Below, piece by piece: positions 1 to 13,238 of a DNA stretch of 64,000 nucleotides. Location: positions 22,088,635 to 22,152,634 of the forward strand of contig OX421967.1 of NCBI GenBank assembly GCA_949128115.1, written 5' to 3'. Below the pieces are notes generated by a model. That model saw only the letters and a program-made list of their open reading frames with translations. It made no database searches and was not told the DNA's origin. Source of the stretch: Anaspis maculata (lineage: Eukaryota > Arthropoda > Insecta > Coleoptera > Scraptiidae). Numbering within the stretch: position 1 is the stretch's first letter; each line of letters opens with the position of its first letter. Made by a program: the position numbers and the translations under genes.

Positions 1-491
1 AATAACAAAGAAAAGAAAAAGCACAAGAGTACTATCTACTAGTAAGTAAGTAATCTAATTTACGTTCTTGCCGAAAAATGTAGGTTTACCTTCTTTTATA
101 GTACTACATACAAAATAAGTTTGAAGTTTTGACAACTCAAAATCAGTGCTGGTATTAATCAGAATGACAGTTCGAGGATTGGTAAAAGCGCATACTGCAT
201 TGCCGTCACTGTCATTGTTCGGAATATTGTGGATTTTCATTGTATTTCTAGAAAATATTTTATCTTTATTATTATGCCGCGAACTTCCAAATAGACATTT
301 TGAATTAAAAAGTATTGCACAAAAAAATAAAGGAGTTGAAGAAACCTGTATTACCAACATGTCACTTCATCAGACATCCTAATTTACAGTGAAAAATACC
401 TATACTAGACAGGCTTATAATATAGTCGAGGAATAACCTGATATTGAAGAACTGATTCGATAAGCTGGTAACAGTCGAAAGCACGGTGCTA
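1..491. other. No gene recognised
   Basis: Only short overlapping frames occur on both strands, with no recognisable domain or repeat. The sequence is unremarkable AT-rich DNA leading up to the inverted-repeat end at 492. Confidence 0.5.
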
Positions 492-2062
492 GGACAATTA
501 TTCTTCGCGCAGACAATTCTTCGCCAGACAATTCTCCGCATGCATTGCGCCCGCGCATGACACAGCTTTTGGGGCTCTAAAGGACACTTCAAGACACAAT
601 GGGGCTCAGCAAGACTTGGAATCCTACAATGTAGACACAAGAAGGCTAGGGCTCTGATTCTGATCTACAAGAAGACCTGGCAGGGCTCACTAGGGCCCTC
701 AACGATACTTCAAGGCACAAGGGGGACAGTGGGGCTCAAATCGCCACAATGTACACACAAGGCTAGATAGGGCTTCGAATAACACAAAAAGGCATAAGGG
801 GCTCCAAACGACATTAGAAGGCACAAGGGTGCTCAGCAGGGCCTAAACCACTACAATGTAGACCAAGAGAGGATAGGGCTGTAAATATCGCAAGAAGGAC
901 TGATGGGGCTCACTAGGGCTCCAAATGACACTTAAAAGCACAAGGGGGCCTATGGGGCTCCGATCAACACATGAAGACACACAGAAGCTGACTAGAGCTC
1001 CGAAACAAAGACAGGTTGAAAATGAGCTCAACAGGGCTACAAATGACACAGGAGCTAACTAGAGCTTTGAAAACTAAAAAGCAATAAAAACGGAGTCCAG
1101 CAGGGAAATAAATATGAAACATAAAGACACCGGGGGGCCACATAGGACTCTGAGAAATCTAAGAATGCACAATAAATTTTTTTGAATTCCTGGTGGTTCA
1201 AGAAGTCAGGAGGAGGTCACCAGGGCTGCAAACGATAATTGACGACACAAGAGGGCTCATTAGGGCTCCAAACGGTACTTGGAGACACAAGGGGGCTCTC
1301 TGGATAACGACCAAGACACAAAGACTCACAGGAGCTAACTATAGAGCTTTGGAAATTGAAGCAATGAAAAAGGGGTTCAGCAAGGCTACAAATGAAACAC
1401 GAGATCGCAGAGGGGGTACATAGGGCTCCGAGAAACCTAAGAAGGCACAAGGAAGCGTTCGAAAATTCAAGAAACTTTAGAGAAATCAGAGGGGAGTCAC
1501 CAAGGATGCCAATAACGATAATAATTGTTTAGGACTTTAGGACTACAAACGATATTTGAAGACACAAAGGGGGCTTAACAGGGCTTGAAATGCTTCAATG
1601 TAGACACAAAGCAGGATAGAACTTTGAAAATTGCAAGAAGGCCTGCCGGGCTCACTAGGGCTCCAAACGACACTTGGAGACACAAGGATGCAGTAGGATT
1701 TCGACCAACACAAGAAGACACACAGAAGCTAACTACAGCTTTAAAAATTTATGCAAGATACAAAGGAGCTCCGCAGGGCTACAAATGCGACATTAAGACA
1801 AGGAGGCTAGGCCTCTGAGAAACCGTCCAAGGCTTAAGGGCGAAGTAAATCTCCAGAAAATTTGAAGATACTCAAAGGGGCTCATCAAGATCCCAATTGA
1901 CACTTGTAGAGACAAGGGGGCTCAGCAAGGTTTGAAACGCTACGAAAAATCTCAGTGGGGGATAGGGCTCCGAATATCACACTCACACTGGGCCTCATTA
2001 GAGCTCCAAAGTTTCCGGCGAAGAATTTTCTGCCGAAGAATTGTCCGCGCGAAGAATTGTCC
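492..2062. mobile_element. Tandem array bounded by terminal inverted repeats
   Basis: The ends 492-539 and 2018-2062 are near-complementary, and each contains about three copies of a GACAATTCTTCGC-like motif. The body between them is a degenerate tandem array with a monomer near 40 bp, recognisable by AGGGCTCCAAACGACAC and GACACAAGGGGGCTC. A higher-order unit of roughly 350-400 bp is also visible, since the same phrase recurs near 909, 1260 and 1655. No transposase is present. The structure suggests a non-autonomous DNA element or foldback element whose interior has become a minisatellite. The superfamily is undetermined. Confidence 0.6.
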
Positions 2063-2469
2063 GGTCAAGAAGAGCACGGAATTTCGTACGTCACTTCTTT
2101 CTCATTCAAAAAATAGGGACAAAGTCGTGCTTTATTGCAATTATGAGTAGATAGAATAAAAAGCCTGATTCCTGGCACCATGGTGAATATGGTACGTGTA
2201 CAGGGTGTTCACTTGTAAATCATACCCTCCTTTAGACTTCTCCTTAAAACATAATTTTGAAAAGAAAACAAACATTGTACATGATTTTTTACGTAGGTTC
2301 CAAATCTGCCCAGTGAAATTTTCTGTGGTATATCGCTCACAGGGTGAAACATCGAATACTTTTTTCAAATTAGACGCACTCTGTATTTTAATATGGGAAT
2401 CGATTCCGCTTTTTATCCTGAATTTGCTAAAATTTGAAAAATACTCAGTATATTATTGTTTATTACACA
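2063..2469. other. Gap with one TACAGGGTG-type element end
   Basis: A TACAGGGTGTTCAC end starts at 2209 and resembles the left end of the complete MITE at 31308. The sequence following it keeps the same CCCTCC-rich character. No matching right end was found, so this is probably a truncated copy. Nothing else is recognised. Confidence 0.35.
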
Positions 2470-3147
2470 CAACGCCCTTGATTAATAGACCTACAAGGAT
2501 ATTATTCACTTATCAAAATACCACGGTCAATAGCAACGGAATAAAATTGATGTAAACAACAAAATCTGACAGCTGTCACTTCGGAATTTTTCTTGTAATA
2601 ATCACCAAAATATCACTCGTGCTCGAGATTTTCCCAGATAATTTTGGCCAGCCGTTTCCCTCGGACTGGTTGTCTCTAGATAAATGCCCTTCTCCTACGG
2701 AGTCGGGCATTTATCGCTACAACCAGCACTCGCGATCGCCTGGCCAAAATTATCGTGAAAATCTGAGCACTTGTGATATTACTGTTGATAATTACATGCA
2801 ACGCCCTTGATTATTAGACCTACAAGGATAATATTGACTTATCTAAATCCCATTGTCAATGGCAACGGAATAAAATTAATGTAAACAACAAAATCTGACA
2901 GCTGTTCTGTCACTTTGGACTTCTTTTTTGCAATACCTAATCATCAAAATATCACTCGTGCTCGAGATTTTCCCAGATAATTTTGGCCAAGCGTTTCCCT
3001 CGGACTGGTTGTATCTAGATAAATGCCCTCCTCCTACGGATCCTACGGAGTCGGGCATTTATCGCTACAACCAGCACTTGCGATCGCCTGGCCAAAATTA
3101 TCGTGAAAATCTAAGCACTTGTGATATTACTATTGATTATTATACGA
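2470..3147. repeat. Tandem duplication of a 339-bp unit, each copy containing a hairpin
   Basis: Two head-to-tail copies start at 2470 and 2809 with CAACGCCCTTGATTA. Each copy ends in an imperfect hairpin (about 2595-2804 and 2933-3145). Its outer arms pair GATTTTCCCAGATAATTTTG with CAAAATTATCGTGAAAATC, and an inner stem pairs around GATAAATGCCC / GGGCATTTATC. The second copy has a small extra TCCTACGGA duplication. This looks like a hairpin MITE plus flank that was duplicated in tandem. Confidence 0.7.
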
Positions 3148-6100
3148 GTTTCATAGGATATAGTATTGTCACACGACTGGTTTTGGGGCATGACGATCTT
3201 GCGAGGATAGCCCTTTCTGACTTCCGCTGTTAAGGTTCGGCAATGGCGGCATTACGGTTTCCAATTCGGTTGACATAGGTTAAAAATGTCACAAGTGACA
3301 GCCAGTGTGAGAGTCATGTGAAAAGTGTTGTGCAACGTCTTCAAGAGCTGTGTACTTGTGCTGTATCTAGTTCTGCCGAATCCTCAGCCCCTAGTCGCCC
3401 CAAATGGGGGTGCAGGTCCCCATAGCCCATTAGCGAAAAAAAACATTTGAATTCATGATTATTATCGAAATTTGTGACCGTTTATATTGGATTTGGAATT
3501 TCTGGCTTGAAAATAGAGTCTTCGGACAAGAGTAGATTCCAAGTTTCATGCAAATCGCTCAACTAATAAAAATATATCTGTATGGAGGCCATCAGGATGA
3601 AATCCAGCTTGAAAAAAAAGATCGATCATCATAGCCGGATGCATTGATTTTTTTCTAACTTTACTTTTTCCGAGGTTGTTACGAATTTCGCTGAAGATTC
3701 CGAATATTTGCCGGATAAGCCACAGCCCGGAGACTCCGATTCAGGAATAAGTCACAAGCCCGTACAATTGGCGGAGGAGCCGCTCGAGAGCTTGAGGGAT
3801 CCGTAGCGAGGCTGATCAGTTGTCATCGTATTTTGATCTGTTACTTGGAGCCCCATTTTTTCAAATGGCCCCTTTCCTGCCTTTGCTTTCCGTAAGATAA
3901 ACTTTTAATTAAATTAAGTTACGCTATTCCTGTCGCTTCTTAAACATTCCTTCAATATAAGCACCATGTTTTGTAAAATCCTAGAAGTATCCTACATACT
4001 CTTCACCACCTGCACATTCAAAACAATTGCGTTCTATCCTGCACAATAGAAAACTTGTGTTTTTGAAAAGTGGAACACCTTATGGAAATCAATATCCTTA
4101 ATAACCCGCATGCTAATAACCATCATGCGAAATTTTTATCGCCATTGGAAAATTTTGCACCAGCAACTATCGAGTTTCGTATGTAAACCACGCATACCTT
4201 ACCATCAAGGTGACCATTATCATCCTCAAACAAAACCTTTACTAATCACGTGAAATTCTTTGTTGCACTACTGTTATTGTTATTCAATCAAAACAAGATT
4301 GCAGACATCAGGTAGATATCGCATTCTTTCGTCGATTCTTTCTTTCTTTTTTGAAGATCCGAACCTTGATTTCTTATCTTACTTAAGTAAACTACATCCG
4401 AGGCATGCAGAAAAATCACAGCAGGGTACGTTACCATCGTATTTATACAATTCCAGATTTCTCCATACTGCACTTTCACATGCCTCTGCTGTACGCACGC
4501 CACTGGCCGGTTGCTGTTGCGAATTTAAAATCCACAAAAGTCACTCCCATTCCCATCTCACAGCTGTTGTGTGCAGAGATTTTCGACGGCTCCGGTTGTT
4601 TCTTGCATAACTTCTCTCAGTCAATTTCCGATAAAACACGACTAGAGAATTTGCAGCATTTCACAATAAGAGTGCGTAGATTTTCAATGTGCTTACAGGT
4701 AACGAGAAAAGAAATTGAAATTTCTCTACTCGATTGGGTAAAACAGTAAAGTTGCCGTAGTCTGATTGAAATGCTGTTATGTTTGCACTTCAACACTACT
4801 AGTTCACAACTGACCAAATGCAACCTCGCCTTTCAAGTATATAAAACGGTTTTGCCATCGAGGATGGAGAGAACCATTATGTCTGCTTGCTACTGGCTTT
4901 GGATGTCGGTGGTAGTAGGATGGATGGGAGAAGTGGTGGTACGCAAGAGTTAATGGTCGAAAGGAATCAGTTGAATGGTGTTCATAAAGGGGTTCGTGTC
5001 TGCATGGGTTTGGGTAAATCCCGATGACGTGTCCACTTGATGTGATACAGCAGGGGATTTAATGAAGGGGTTTAATTTTTACACGCTATACGCATACCAG
5101 TTTACTTCTAGATATGAGATGTTATAAGGAATGTATGGTATAAAAGCATCAGACTGGAAAATTGATCCCATAATTTCTTCTTTGTGTCATAGAATTATCT
5201 CGTTTCCTTTGCAGTTTAGGATTTGATCTTTCAATTTACCATCATATAATCAATTTATCAATCAATTTTGTAGATAGAAGTCCCTGGCTTACTTCTTGGA
5301 AATCTTGAACAAAAATTTACAACATTATTTCGCTGAAAAAGTGCAGTTTTTCACCATTTCCCTAGTGCCTTACACTTTTAACATTCTCACCTTCTTGTCC
5401 CGGATTTCTTCTCGACCCCGTTTTGTGTAGTTGTAAAAATTTCACAGTTGTGTTCTTGAAATTGGTAAAATCTGCGCTGTCAGCTGTCAGTCACTGGAAA
5501 CAACAAGCATTTTAAATTATTTGAATCATAGTTTTTGACTTCCTACTCACCCAACGTCTACTAAATTGAAGGATACGAATTGCATTGTCCATTATTATAC
5601 TTGGTTGTTAATTCTTAATACATCCTTGTGAAAAAACAAACTAATAACCTATTACAGGAAGTATTTGTAGTCTTTAGCAATCCGCCATTTGTGGTGAGTT
5701 CCTCGCTTGATCGCCTGTTGGAGTCTTTGTTTTTCCCGTGAGCACACTGGTACACATTTCCCTCTATATTAGATACTTATACTTAAATTAGTATTATAAT
5801 TGAGTGTCACTTCACTTAGTTTTCCTCGAAGCGCATCCACCTTTTTTGCCAAGGAAGCATTGATTGATTCAAGAACTTCAAGAGGATCACTTCGTATATT
5901 TTCAAGGAAGCAAAAAAATTCAGTACGTGATAGTTGAAGAAGCTATCGGGAAAATGGGATAAGAAAATTGAAACTGAACCTGATGACAAACCACATAGTT
6001 GTGATACTTCACCGGTATACATAGTCGGCAAATTTTTGTGGTTTTTGTAGGGGAACATTATGCTACTGTTATGTAGATAAAAAATAATGAAGATATTTGA

Positions 6101-7585
6101 AATCTGTCAAGGCCATTCCACATCCAATTCAACGAAGTATGCTTGATGCAGAATGTATAAATAACTTTGCTCTAATTATGTTGATTATGTTTATATACTC
6201 ATCATATAGGTAAACAGGGTGTTGCATATTTTTTCTTAAATTATCCGGCATCCTGTATTTGAAGTTTTAAGTCGTCAGTATAGTCGAGTTTCAAGTTTTC
6301 TTTTCTGCAACAAAGAATGCATCCCACCAAACAATGAATGCGGTTAGATCAGTATTGCTTTGAAACTTAAGCCTTGAAACTAACTTGAAACAGCGAAATT
6401 GATCGGCCGATCTGGAAGTTATTATGACAAAGTCGATTTTCACATTTCAACTTTCGAACGCCTGTTGTAATCCTGTAAACTCGTGTAAACTACATGCTAT
6501 TGATGTAAATAAAATAGTTCAAAACCATGACGGTAAGCTGCATTACAGGCTCTGGCCTTACCTTACCTTGCTCTTGGTATTTTTTTTGGCTACCCTTTTC
6601 TGAGTTCAGTCATATTTTCAGAATATATGCTTTGCTGAGTAGTTATTAGTAGAATTTACGTTTTGTTATCTTACTTGGTTAAGTGTTAGAATAGCTTTGA
6701 GCTGAACTTCGCAAAATGAAGTCGCTTCATCATTTATTATTATTATCATTACTTTACTTTCTGAAAATGAGACTGTTCCAATCAAATTCCAAGCAAAATT
6801 CCAAAAATGAGAGAAAGTTATTGATAAATCACTTGATTGATGAGTATGATATTACTTTTCCACTTTCTGGATCACCCTGTATTTCGAACGACCTAATTTC
6901 CTGGAAGAACTTGATAAGAAAAGAATGAATTGATATTTCCTTTGAGATTGAAACTTTCCGAACAAACCGCAATTTACATGCACGATGAATCACCCTGTTT
7001 GTACTTGGGTCTTGGTCTTAGTCCCACTTTTTCCAGCTTGAATTCAAGTGTAATTTCATTGTTTCAAAATTATTATTTACACCATATCAAATCATGCCCA
7101 CTCACTTTCCCTGTTATTTCTCGCTCTTGTCTTTATCACATCTCTCATCCAGCACAACCCTCCTCCATCTTTGCCCCTTACGCTCTCTTCGTTTTCTCGC
7201 ATTTATGTCCATTCCTTCAGCATATCATGGTACATTGTTTTTATTTCCATTTCCATTCCGCACATTATGCATGATATTTCAATCTTTCATGGTTGTCCAG
7301 TCAGATGGGTTTACTTTGACAACTTATAACTTTTCAATGAGTTAGCCAATCTGAAAATTGCTTCAAGTGTTGAGAAGATTGTTTTTCTGTCAGTTGATGT
7401 GCCCAATGGCGTTAATTTGTTGTCATTGTAATTGATTATACAGGGTTATTTGTAATTGCATGTTTTTACCATAAAGTGTGTTGAGCTACACGGGTAGAAT
7501 AGATCACTTCTTGGTGTATTTCATTTCTATGTCGGCGTGTAGTCTCATGCCTCAGCAATGCACATTATTATCCATCCTATCTTAT
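3148..7585. other. Long stretch without a recognisable gene
   Basis: The longest frames here (for example 4260-4610 and 4405-4749) overlap each other, show no domain, and look like chance ORFs. Isolated ACAGGGTG or CACCCTG element ends occur near 6215, 6868 and 6988. A TATATAAAA sequence at 4838 precedes a short ATG frame, but nothing downstream supports a gene. An LTR relic at 3673-3800 is listed separately. Confidence 0.45.
3673..3800 (-). mobile_element. Diverged LTR fragment, related to the LTRs at 7586 and 8040
   Basis: Short blocks match the LTR copies at 7586 and 8040 in the same order. These are GTTACGAATTTCGC, CGAATATTTGCCGGAT, a GAGACTCC-AAGTCACA segment and CAATTGGCGGAGGAGCCGCTC. 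The match is patchy, so this is an old fragment rather than a full LTR. Confidence 0.4.
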
Positions 7586-7950
7586 TGTTACGAGCGGCGA
7601 GACTCTCGTGAATTCTAAAAGAACACCTGATCTTTCTGGACTGTTCGCATCTGATCGAAGTGTTACAAATGCGAAAAGCTCTAGACATTCGAAAACATAC
7701 GCGATGGTTTGGCGATTTGAATAACATGTGAGACTCCAATAGCCGAGTAAGTCACATCTTGCCAATTGGCGGAGGTGCCGCCGGTCCAGAGCACACGGAA
7801 TGCACGCGAAAAGTGTGGGATTGATCCAGTGTCGACTCGAAGCCATAGGTATGCATCGACCAATATGGAATTGCCGGAAAACCGGTGAAAGATGCCAGAA
7901 AAACAGTCGCATGCAGCTATATAAACAACGATGCTTCCACCAACGAACCA
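7586..7950 (-). mobile_element. Truncated LTR, minus orientation
   Basis: It begins with TGTTACGAGCGGCGA, the same terminus as the complete LTR at 8040. It follows that copy through the CAATTGGCGGAGGTGCC segment and the TATATAAAC box near 7918, then similarity stops. The TGTTACG...CGTAACA ends mark this as the LTR family also present at 13239, 45780 and 53525, but a diverged subfamily in the opposite orientation. Confidence 0.6.
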
Positions 7951-8039
7951 GATTGCCACAAATAATCGAAAATTTCATAAGGCCTCATTTTTGCTTTCAA
8001 GTCAATAAGAATCACACAAAATCAACATTTCAATAATAG

Positions 8040-8528
8040 TGTTACGAGCGCCGATTCTCGCGTGCATTCTGGAGGACACGCGGTCTTTCTAGACTGTTCG
8101 CCTCAGTGTTACGGATGCGAAGCTCGGCAAATATTCGAGAATATACGCGTAGGCTCTGGCCTGTAGAACAAGCCTGGAGAGTTCAACATGAGAGTGAGAC
8201 ACATATGTCCATTTGGTGAAGGTGCCGCTCCAGAGCACGCCAGAATTACACGCTTTGAGAGCGGTCGCGATCTACATGCAACGACCAATGTGGAATTTGC
8301 CAGAGAACCCGTGGAAGATTCCAGAACAATAGTCGCGGGTATATAAACACCACGGATCGGCCTACGGAGCAGCATTCAATCGAGAGCGATAACAGCAAGT
8401 AGTATCAGCGATATTTCCAAGCGTAAACAATTGTTGGCGCTATTTATTGTAGTACGCACTAATAAATAATGTGTGTTTTGATACGATCGTCTCAATTATA
8501 AACGAACCTAAACGCGGAATCCGTAACA
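8040..8528 (-). mobile_element. Solo LTR (489 bp), minus orientation, TGTTAC...GTAACA ends
   Basis: The element starts TGTTACGAGCG and ends CGGAATCCGTAACA. Read on the minus strand it aligns with the plus-oriented LTRs elsewhere in the window, sharing AATTGAGACGATCGT, AACACACA and GCGCCAACAATTGTTTACGC. A TATATAAAC box lies near 8340. The 4-bp flanks (ATAG left, ATTT right) do not match, so the copy may have arisen or been altered by recombination. No primer-binding site or internal domain adjoins it. The ends and the 4-bp duplications of the other copies suggest Ty3/gypsy-type, but this is inferred. Confidence 0.7.
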
Positions 8529-8532
8529 ATTT

Positions 8533-8760
8533 GTAGTATGACATCAATAATGATGTCAACTGGAATAGTTATCCACTCCTCATGCAAAGCTTCTTATTAC
8601 TTTTCAACCCCATGTGGTTGAACTGAGCGATCCAACATTTTCCTCGGCATGAAAACAGAACACCCTAAACGTGCTTAACGGGAGTGAGATCTGGAGAGTT
8701 GACCGGTCAGTTCATTCGTAGATTGTTTTCTGTGTCGAAAATTCGTTGACGATACTCGCC
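8533..8760 (-). pseudogene. C-terminal fragment of a Tc1/mariner-type transposase
   Basis: On the minus strand, reading from about 8700 down to 8535, the sequence encodes SPDLTPVKHV, then an internal stop, then EEWITIPVDIIIDVIL. Tc1-like DDE transposases carry SPDLNPIEHxW around the catalytic region, followed by an EEWxxIP segment near the C-terminus, and the order and spacing here fit. There are at least two stops and no intact frame. The LTR ending at 8528 abuts it directly, so the LTR may have inserted into or recombined beside this older relic. Confidence 0.65.
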
Positions 8761-10352
8761 CGATGCACAAGTTCTCTACATGGAAGTCTAGCGGATACCA
8801 TGCCGCACTTTTCAAGAAGCCAGTTTTAAAACACCTGTCAAAACTTCATTTGATCCCAAAGAAACCTTCAATTTTCCTTCTAGGAATGGCGTGATGCTAA
8901 AAAATTGATATAATATAAAAAAAATGACGTAGAACCAAAATTCGAAACACTTTATGCATTGCTGAGACATGAAACTACAAGCTGACGTGAAAATAAAATT
9001 TAGCGAGTGACCCATTCATCCTCCGTAAGTCAACAAACTTACAGTAGAAACATGTGATTACAAAGCACCCTGTATAATCAGTGATGACAAATTAACGCAA
9101 TTGTGCAAATCAATTGGTAAAATAACGACGTTTTCAACACCGCAAGAAATTTTCAGATTGACATAACATAGAACGAAAAACTTAGAAAGGAAAGGAGAAG
9201 GAACGGAAAGAGGGAAAACAAAAAATACAGAGAAAAGTATACAAAATACTGCAAGATCGCTAGGGACAAAAACGGAGAGAGACTATGAGTAGCAAAACCT
9301 TGAGCAAAACAGAAAAATAAAGAAATATTGTTAAAGGAATGGATACGTCAGCGCGGAAAACTAGAGAAGTCAGAGCTAGAGAAAGTAGAATATTGCTATT
9401 AGAAGAACTGAGAATATTAGAGAAAAGGCCATATGCATAAAATCGGAGTACTCCTCGGTTTTCAAGGAGTTGTTAAGGAAAATTTGCTTAGCAACTCCTG
9501 CAAAATCGGAGCTTGAGCAGATACCCCGTTTACATGAATAATACCAAAGACGGAGGATGGAGGAAATGAGAGAGCGGGATGAGAGAAATTTGACTGAAAT
9601 CCTCTAATAAGCAGTTTTCAAGATTTTAAATGTTGAACTTCTGACTTTTGCAACTTTTCACTCGATTGTCATTTTTGACAGGCTGTGCAACATGTGACAT
9701 TCAAGGCGACTATATTTTGATAGCTGTTTCCCAAGAGCTTGATAACGAACAGGGATATAACGAAGTATTCTCAAAAAAAAACATCCGCCAATCTCTGGAA
9801 GTGTGCTTCTAAAAAATGACAAATCACGTTGCCAGTGTCATTCAGTTTCAAGAATGATTCTTGAAACATTTTTCCTTAGCTTTCCGAATCCGATGGCAGT
9901 TTTTTAGAAAAGCGGTCAGAAAATGTACTTTTTGATCAAATAAAAAAGGGGCACATTTTTTCAATCCCGGCCCTGGATTTTGACTTACCCAGTATGGCTT
10001 CAGGGTAAGTTCCAATAGATAAATGTTACTGGTAAATTTTAGGGAAATATCTCTAGCCGTTTCAAAAATATCGCTTATCAAAGTTTCATACGAAACACAG
10101 AAAACACCCTGTATCTTCGTAACCAATGGAGAAAACAAAATTTCCTCAGTGGATCCTGACTCGCCTCGAAGTCCTTTATCTCCCATTAGCCTATGTAAGG
10201 TCACTCATCAATCACCCTGTATACAGTATATGGAATCTTTTATGAAGCCCAGAAAAAATATTCAAAAATTTTTTGGACTTCTATTTTTGAAGTAAAAATG
10301 GTAGCAAATTTGATAAACTGATGGTGTCAGGTGATTGCATTTATGTTCTTTA
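8761..10352. other. No gene; scattered CACCCTGTA element ends
   Basis: CACCCTGTA sequences occur near 9066, 10107 and 10212, the right-end motif of several MITEs in this window, but I could not pair them with convincing left ends. The stretch 9170-9600 is purine-rich. The overlapping frames at 9848-10295 on both strands are AT-rich and lack a domain. Confidence 0.4.
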
Positions 10353-10740
10353 TACAGGGTGAGTCAGAAACCTCCAAAATTATTTTTCTTCAAAAATGCC
10401 TTTGAACCATTTAGTTGGTTCCTCAACCGATGTGGAACAGGAGATAACACTGTTTTGTGCCAAAGAATTTTTTTGAGAAGACTTTTTTGGAAAAATTGGA
10501 CCTTTCAGTTCAAAAACATACCCACACAGTAGCTGAAATTTTTTATTCATAACTTGCAGCCGCAGTTGACAAAAATCTTTTGAAATAACAAAAATAGAAG
10601 GGTTCGAAGGACCACTTTTTGACCCATCATAACTTCAAAAATAAAGTCGAAGAATTGTTTTCATTTTTTTGTGAGCTTTATAAAAGATTCTAATTAATGT
10701 GTATTGTTTTGTTGCGACACTTTTGAATCATCCTGCTGCG
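10353..10740. mobile_element. MITE with TACAGGGTGAGTCA-type ends
   Basis: The left end reads TACAGGGTGAGTCAGAAAC. The right end near 10724-10742 reads TGAATCATCCTGCTGCGTA, a diverged inverse of the same motif. At about 390 bp with no coding capacity it looks like a non-autonomous DNA transposon. The right boundary is approximate because of mismatches. Confidence 0.45.
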
Positions 10741-13238
10741 TATATCGAGAAAAAATCAATGACTACACCCGATTATGACTACAAAAGAACACATCTTTCG
10801 AAGCCCTAAAAGTATTCAAATTTGAGAAAAAAATTAAACATTCAAAATTTGTGCAATGGTTAAAATTACTAATAAATTATTATAAATTGTTGCTATTTCG
10901 AGATTTTCTCGTAATAAGTGGGAATGTATTAAAAATTGCAAATGTTCATTTTTCAAAATTTCAAACACTTAGATTTAGAAGTTGGATTTTAACTAGGAAG
11001 AATAATTCAGATTTGGCTGAAAATTCACATGTTTTCGGATGAAACCAAGCTAATGCAACAATGCAAACGTAAGTGAACGGTGCTTCACATGATTACGAAA
11101 GGTTTTATTTACGATTGAATGCTTGAAGAATACCGTAAGACATAAGAAAACGTGTCGGTGGATGATAATAATTCAGCGGAAAAACTGGAAAATGTTAATT
11201 TCGCAGGTAATAAATTTCATAGATGTCTAAATAATCAAGTAGCGTACAAGTTTCAAAAATATATCGCACTTTTGTGATATCTGGTACCTTGGAAGAGTCA
11301 AGAACATATAGAAAACGTCACTTTATAGGTGGTCGTAGGTAAAATGTGTTAACACCTTCACCAGCATTTTTGCGATCTCAGTAACTGGTGCTTTTGCCGA
11401 CAAAACGTCTCTACTCTCGCGGACTTGTGATGATATTGAATAACGTTGGACCACGTTGCACGTTGACCAATATATTCCAATGTGCCCTAATAAGCTAGGA
11501 GCAGTTAAGGACTTCCTTTCAGGAACAGTGAAAAACTATAAACTGCTAAAAAAACCAAGGATCATACATTATACGCCAATAAAATTATACACATTGTGAA
11601 ACACCGCTGACCTACAGCATAACGAAAATTCCGCTTGCAAAGCAGTCTTTAATTCATTCATTACGATTCATCGAGCCCAAACTTATTCCTTTCCATTTCA
11701 TCCAATATGGAATTGTGCAATTAACGACCCAGCGGGACGTCCCGGTAAACCCGATGAAAAGACAAAAAGCAAACAGAGCAATAAATTCACAGAGAAGGAG
11801 TCGAAAAAATCCTGCGATGATATAGAAGATTGAGGTGCAGTACTCGTGTTCTTATAGGTTTTTTCTCCCATTGATAGGTAATAATTCCAAATTCGACGCA
11901 CAAAGAGAAAATGGATCACCACCCAAATCGAATAATGACTTGTACACACAAGACTGAATATTGCTAAAAGACAAAAGCCGTAAATTTGAAACCTACCCAC
12001 CAAAGGCATGTTCACTGTCGATTGGCAAAGACAAAGAAGGATGTGCCGTGACAGATGCAACCGGCGGATAAAGAAGGACGAAAGGTCAACGATACCCACT
12101 GGATGTGCGCTGTATATATGCGAAATATTCCGGGATGCTTCCGGCAAGTCAAACCCGGAAAGGAAGTAATTATGCCATACCGCATAATGATAATTAAAAC
12201 AAGAATGGGATGATAACAGAACTATGAATATTAATTAGAGATTTATTGCAGCTCGCGTGTTTTATTGTGGAATTGTCTTGGAAAGTTGTAAAAATTGCGT
12301 GACAGTTAGCGGGTTTAGTGGATACTGAGGAAGTGAATCCCCGTTTCCAACGAATTCACTTCGAGCACGCCACTGGATGCAGCACTCGCTTGACCCCTTC
12401 AAAAGGTTAAATGTTTGATATTTTTTCACCTCCGCACGTAAACTCCTATCTGAACAATGCGAAAATCAAACACCTGTATCGATATTTCTGTTATTATCTG
12501 TGCGATTATGTTTCAACAACGTACGTCCTTGCCTAGCTCCACTTCGTCATTGACACCACCATCCTGCTGATAGACATACTAACGGAATAGAATTCGAAAA
12601 CTTTCTCTTTTTCTGTACCTATACCTAAAAATAGCCATTAGGATACCTTCAGGATTGTAAACCTTGTTTATTTTTGAATTTTTATATGATTGCAGTATTA
12701 TTCTCAATGATTCATAATTTGTTCGGTGTTAACGATGCGTATCATTCTCTAATTACTTTGCTTTCAGGAACTGAAATATTCTTCGTGTCATTGCTCATTC
12801 TAAGGTATATGTACTTATACTTATGGTATTGTATTGTACATAAAGCTCACGATTACCTCACGGTACTATACTTAATCTTTGACCTCTGTACTGGCCATAC
12901 GCACGTTTTATGGACACAGATTTTTTTCTGCTTCAGGTATTTGATTTGCATTACACAATTCCGTTGGTATAGGTATGTACCTGGACAAATTGGGCTCGGG
13001 GAAATGAGGTTCACCTACAACTCCTACAAGGATACCCAAGCCAAAGTTCAAGTTTTGTTTTCGGAATCTCCATTGTGCTGTATCACGAAAAAATTGCATT
13101 CAAAACATTAGATTATTGTTTATTCAAGCGTCAAGCGTATTCGTCTTGTCAAAATAAACTGCGGGCAAAGATAGGGAACATTTTGATTTTCGGCGACAGA
13201 CCCACCTGAAATCTTTCCGCGCCCTAGAAAAGAAGTAT
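10741..13238. other. No gene recognised
   Basis: Two frames over 140 codons occur (11698-12147 minus, 12674-13111 plus). Both are AT-driven, rich in hydrophobic residues, and show no family motif, so I do not call them genes. No repeat or element end was recognised. Confidence 0.45.

Noticed and set aside
4838..4950. TATATAAAA box followed by a short frame resembling a signal peptide
   Set aside because: Nothing downstream continues the frame and no splice site is convincing. TATA words are common in AT-rich DNA.
11698..13111. 149-aa minus and 145-aa plus frames as possible membrane proteins
   Set aside because: Hydrophobicity follows from AT-rich codons. No motif, splice structure or repeat support was seen.
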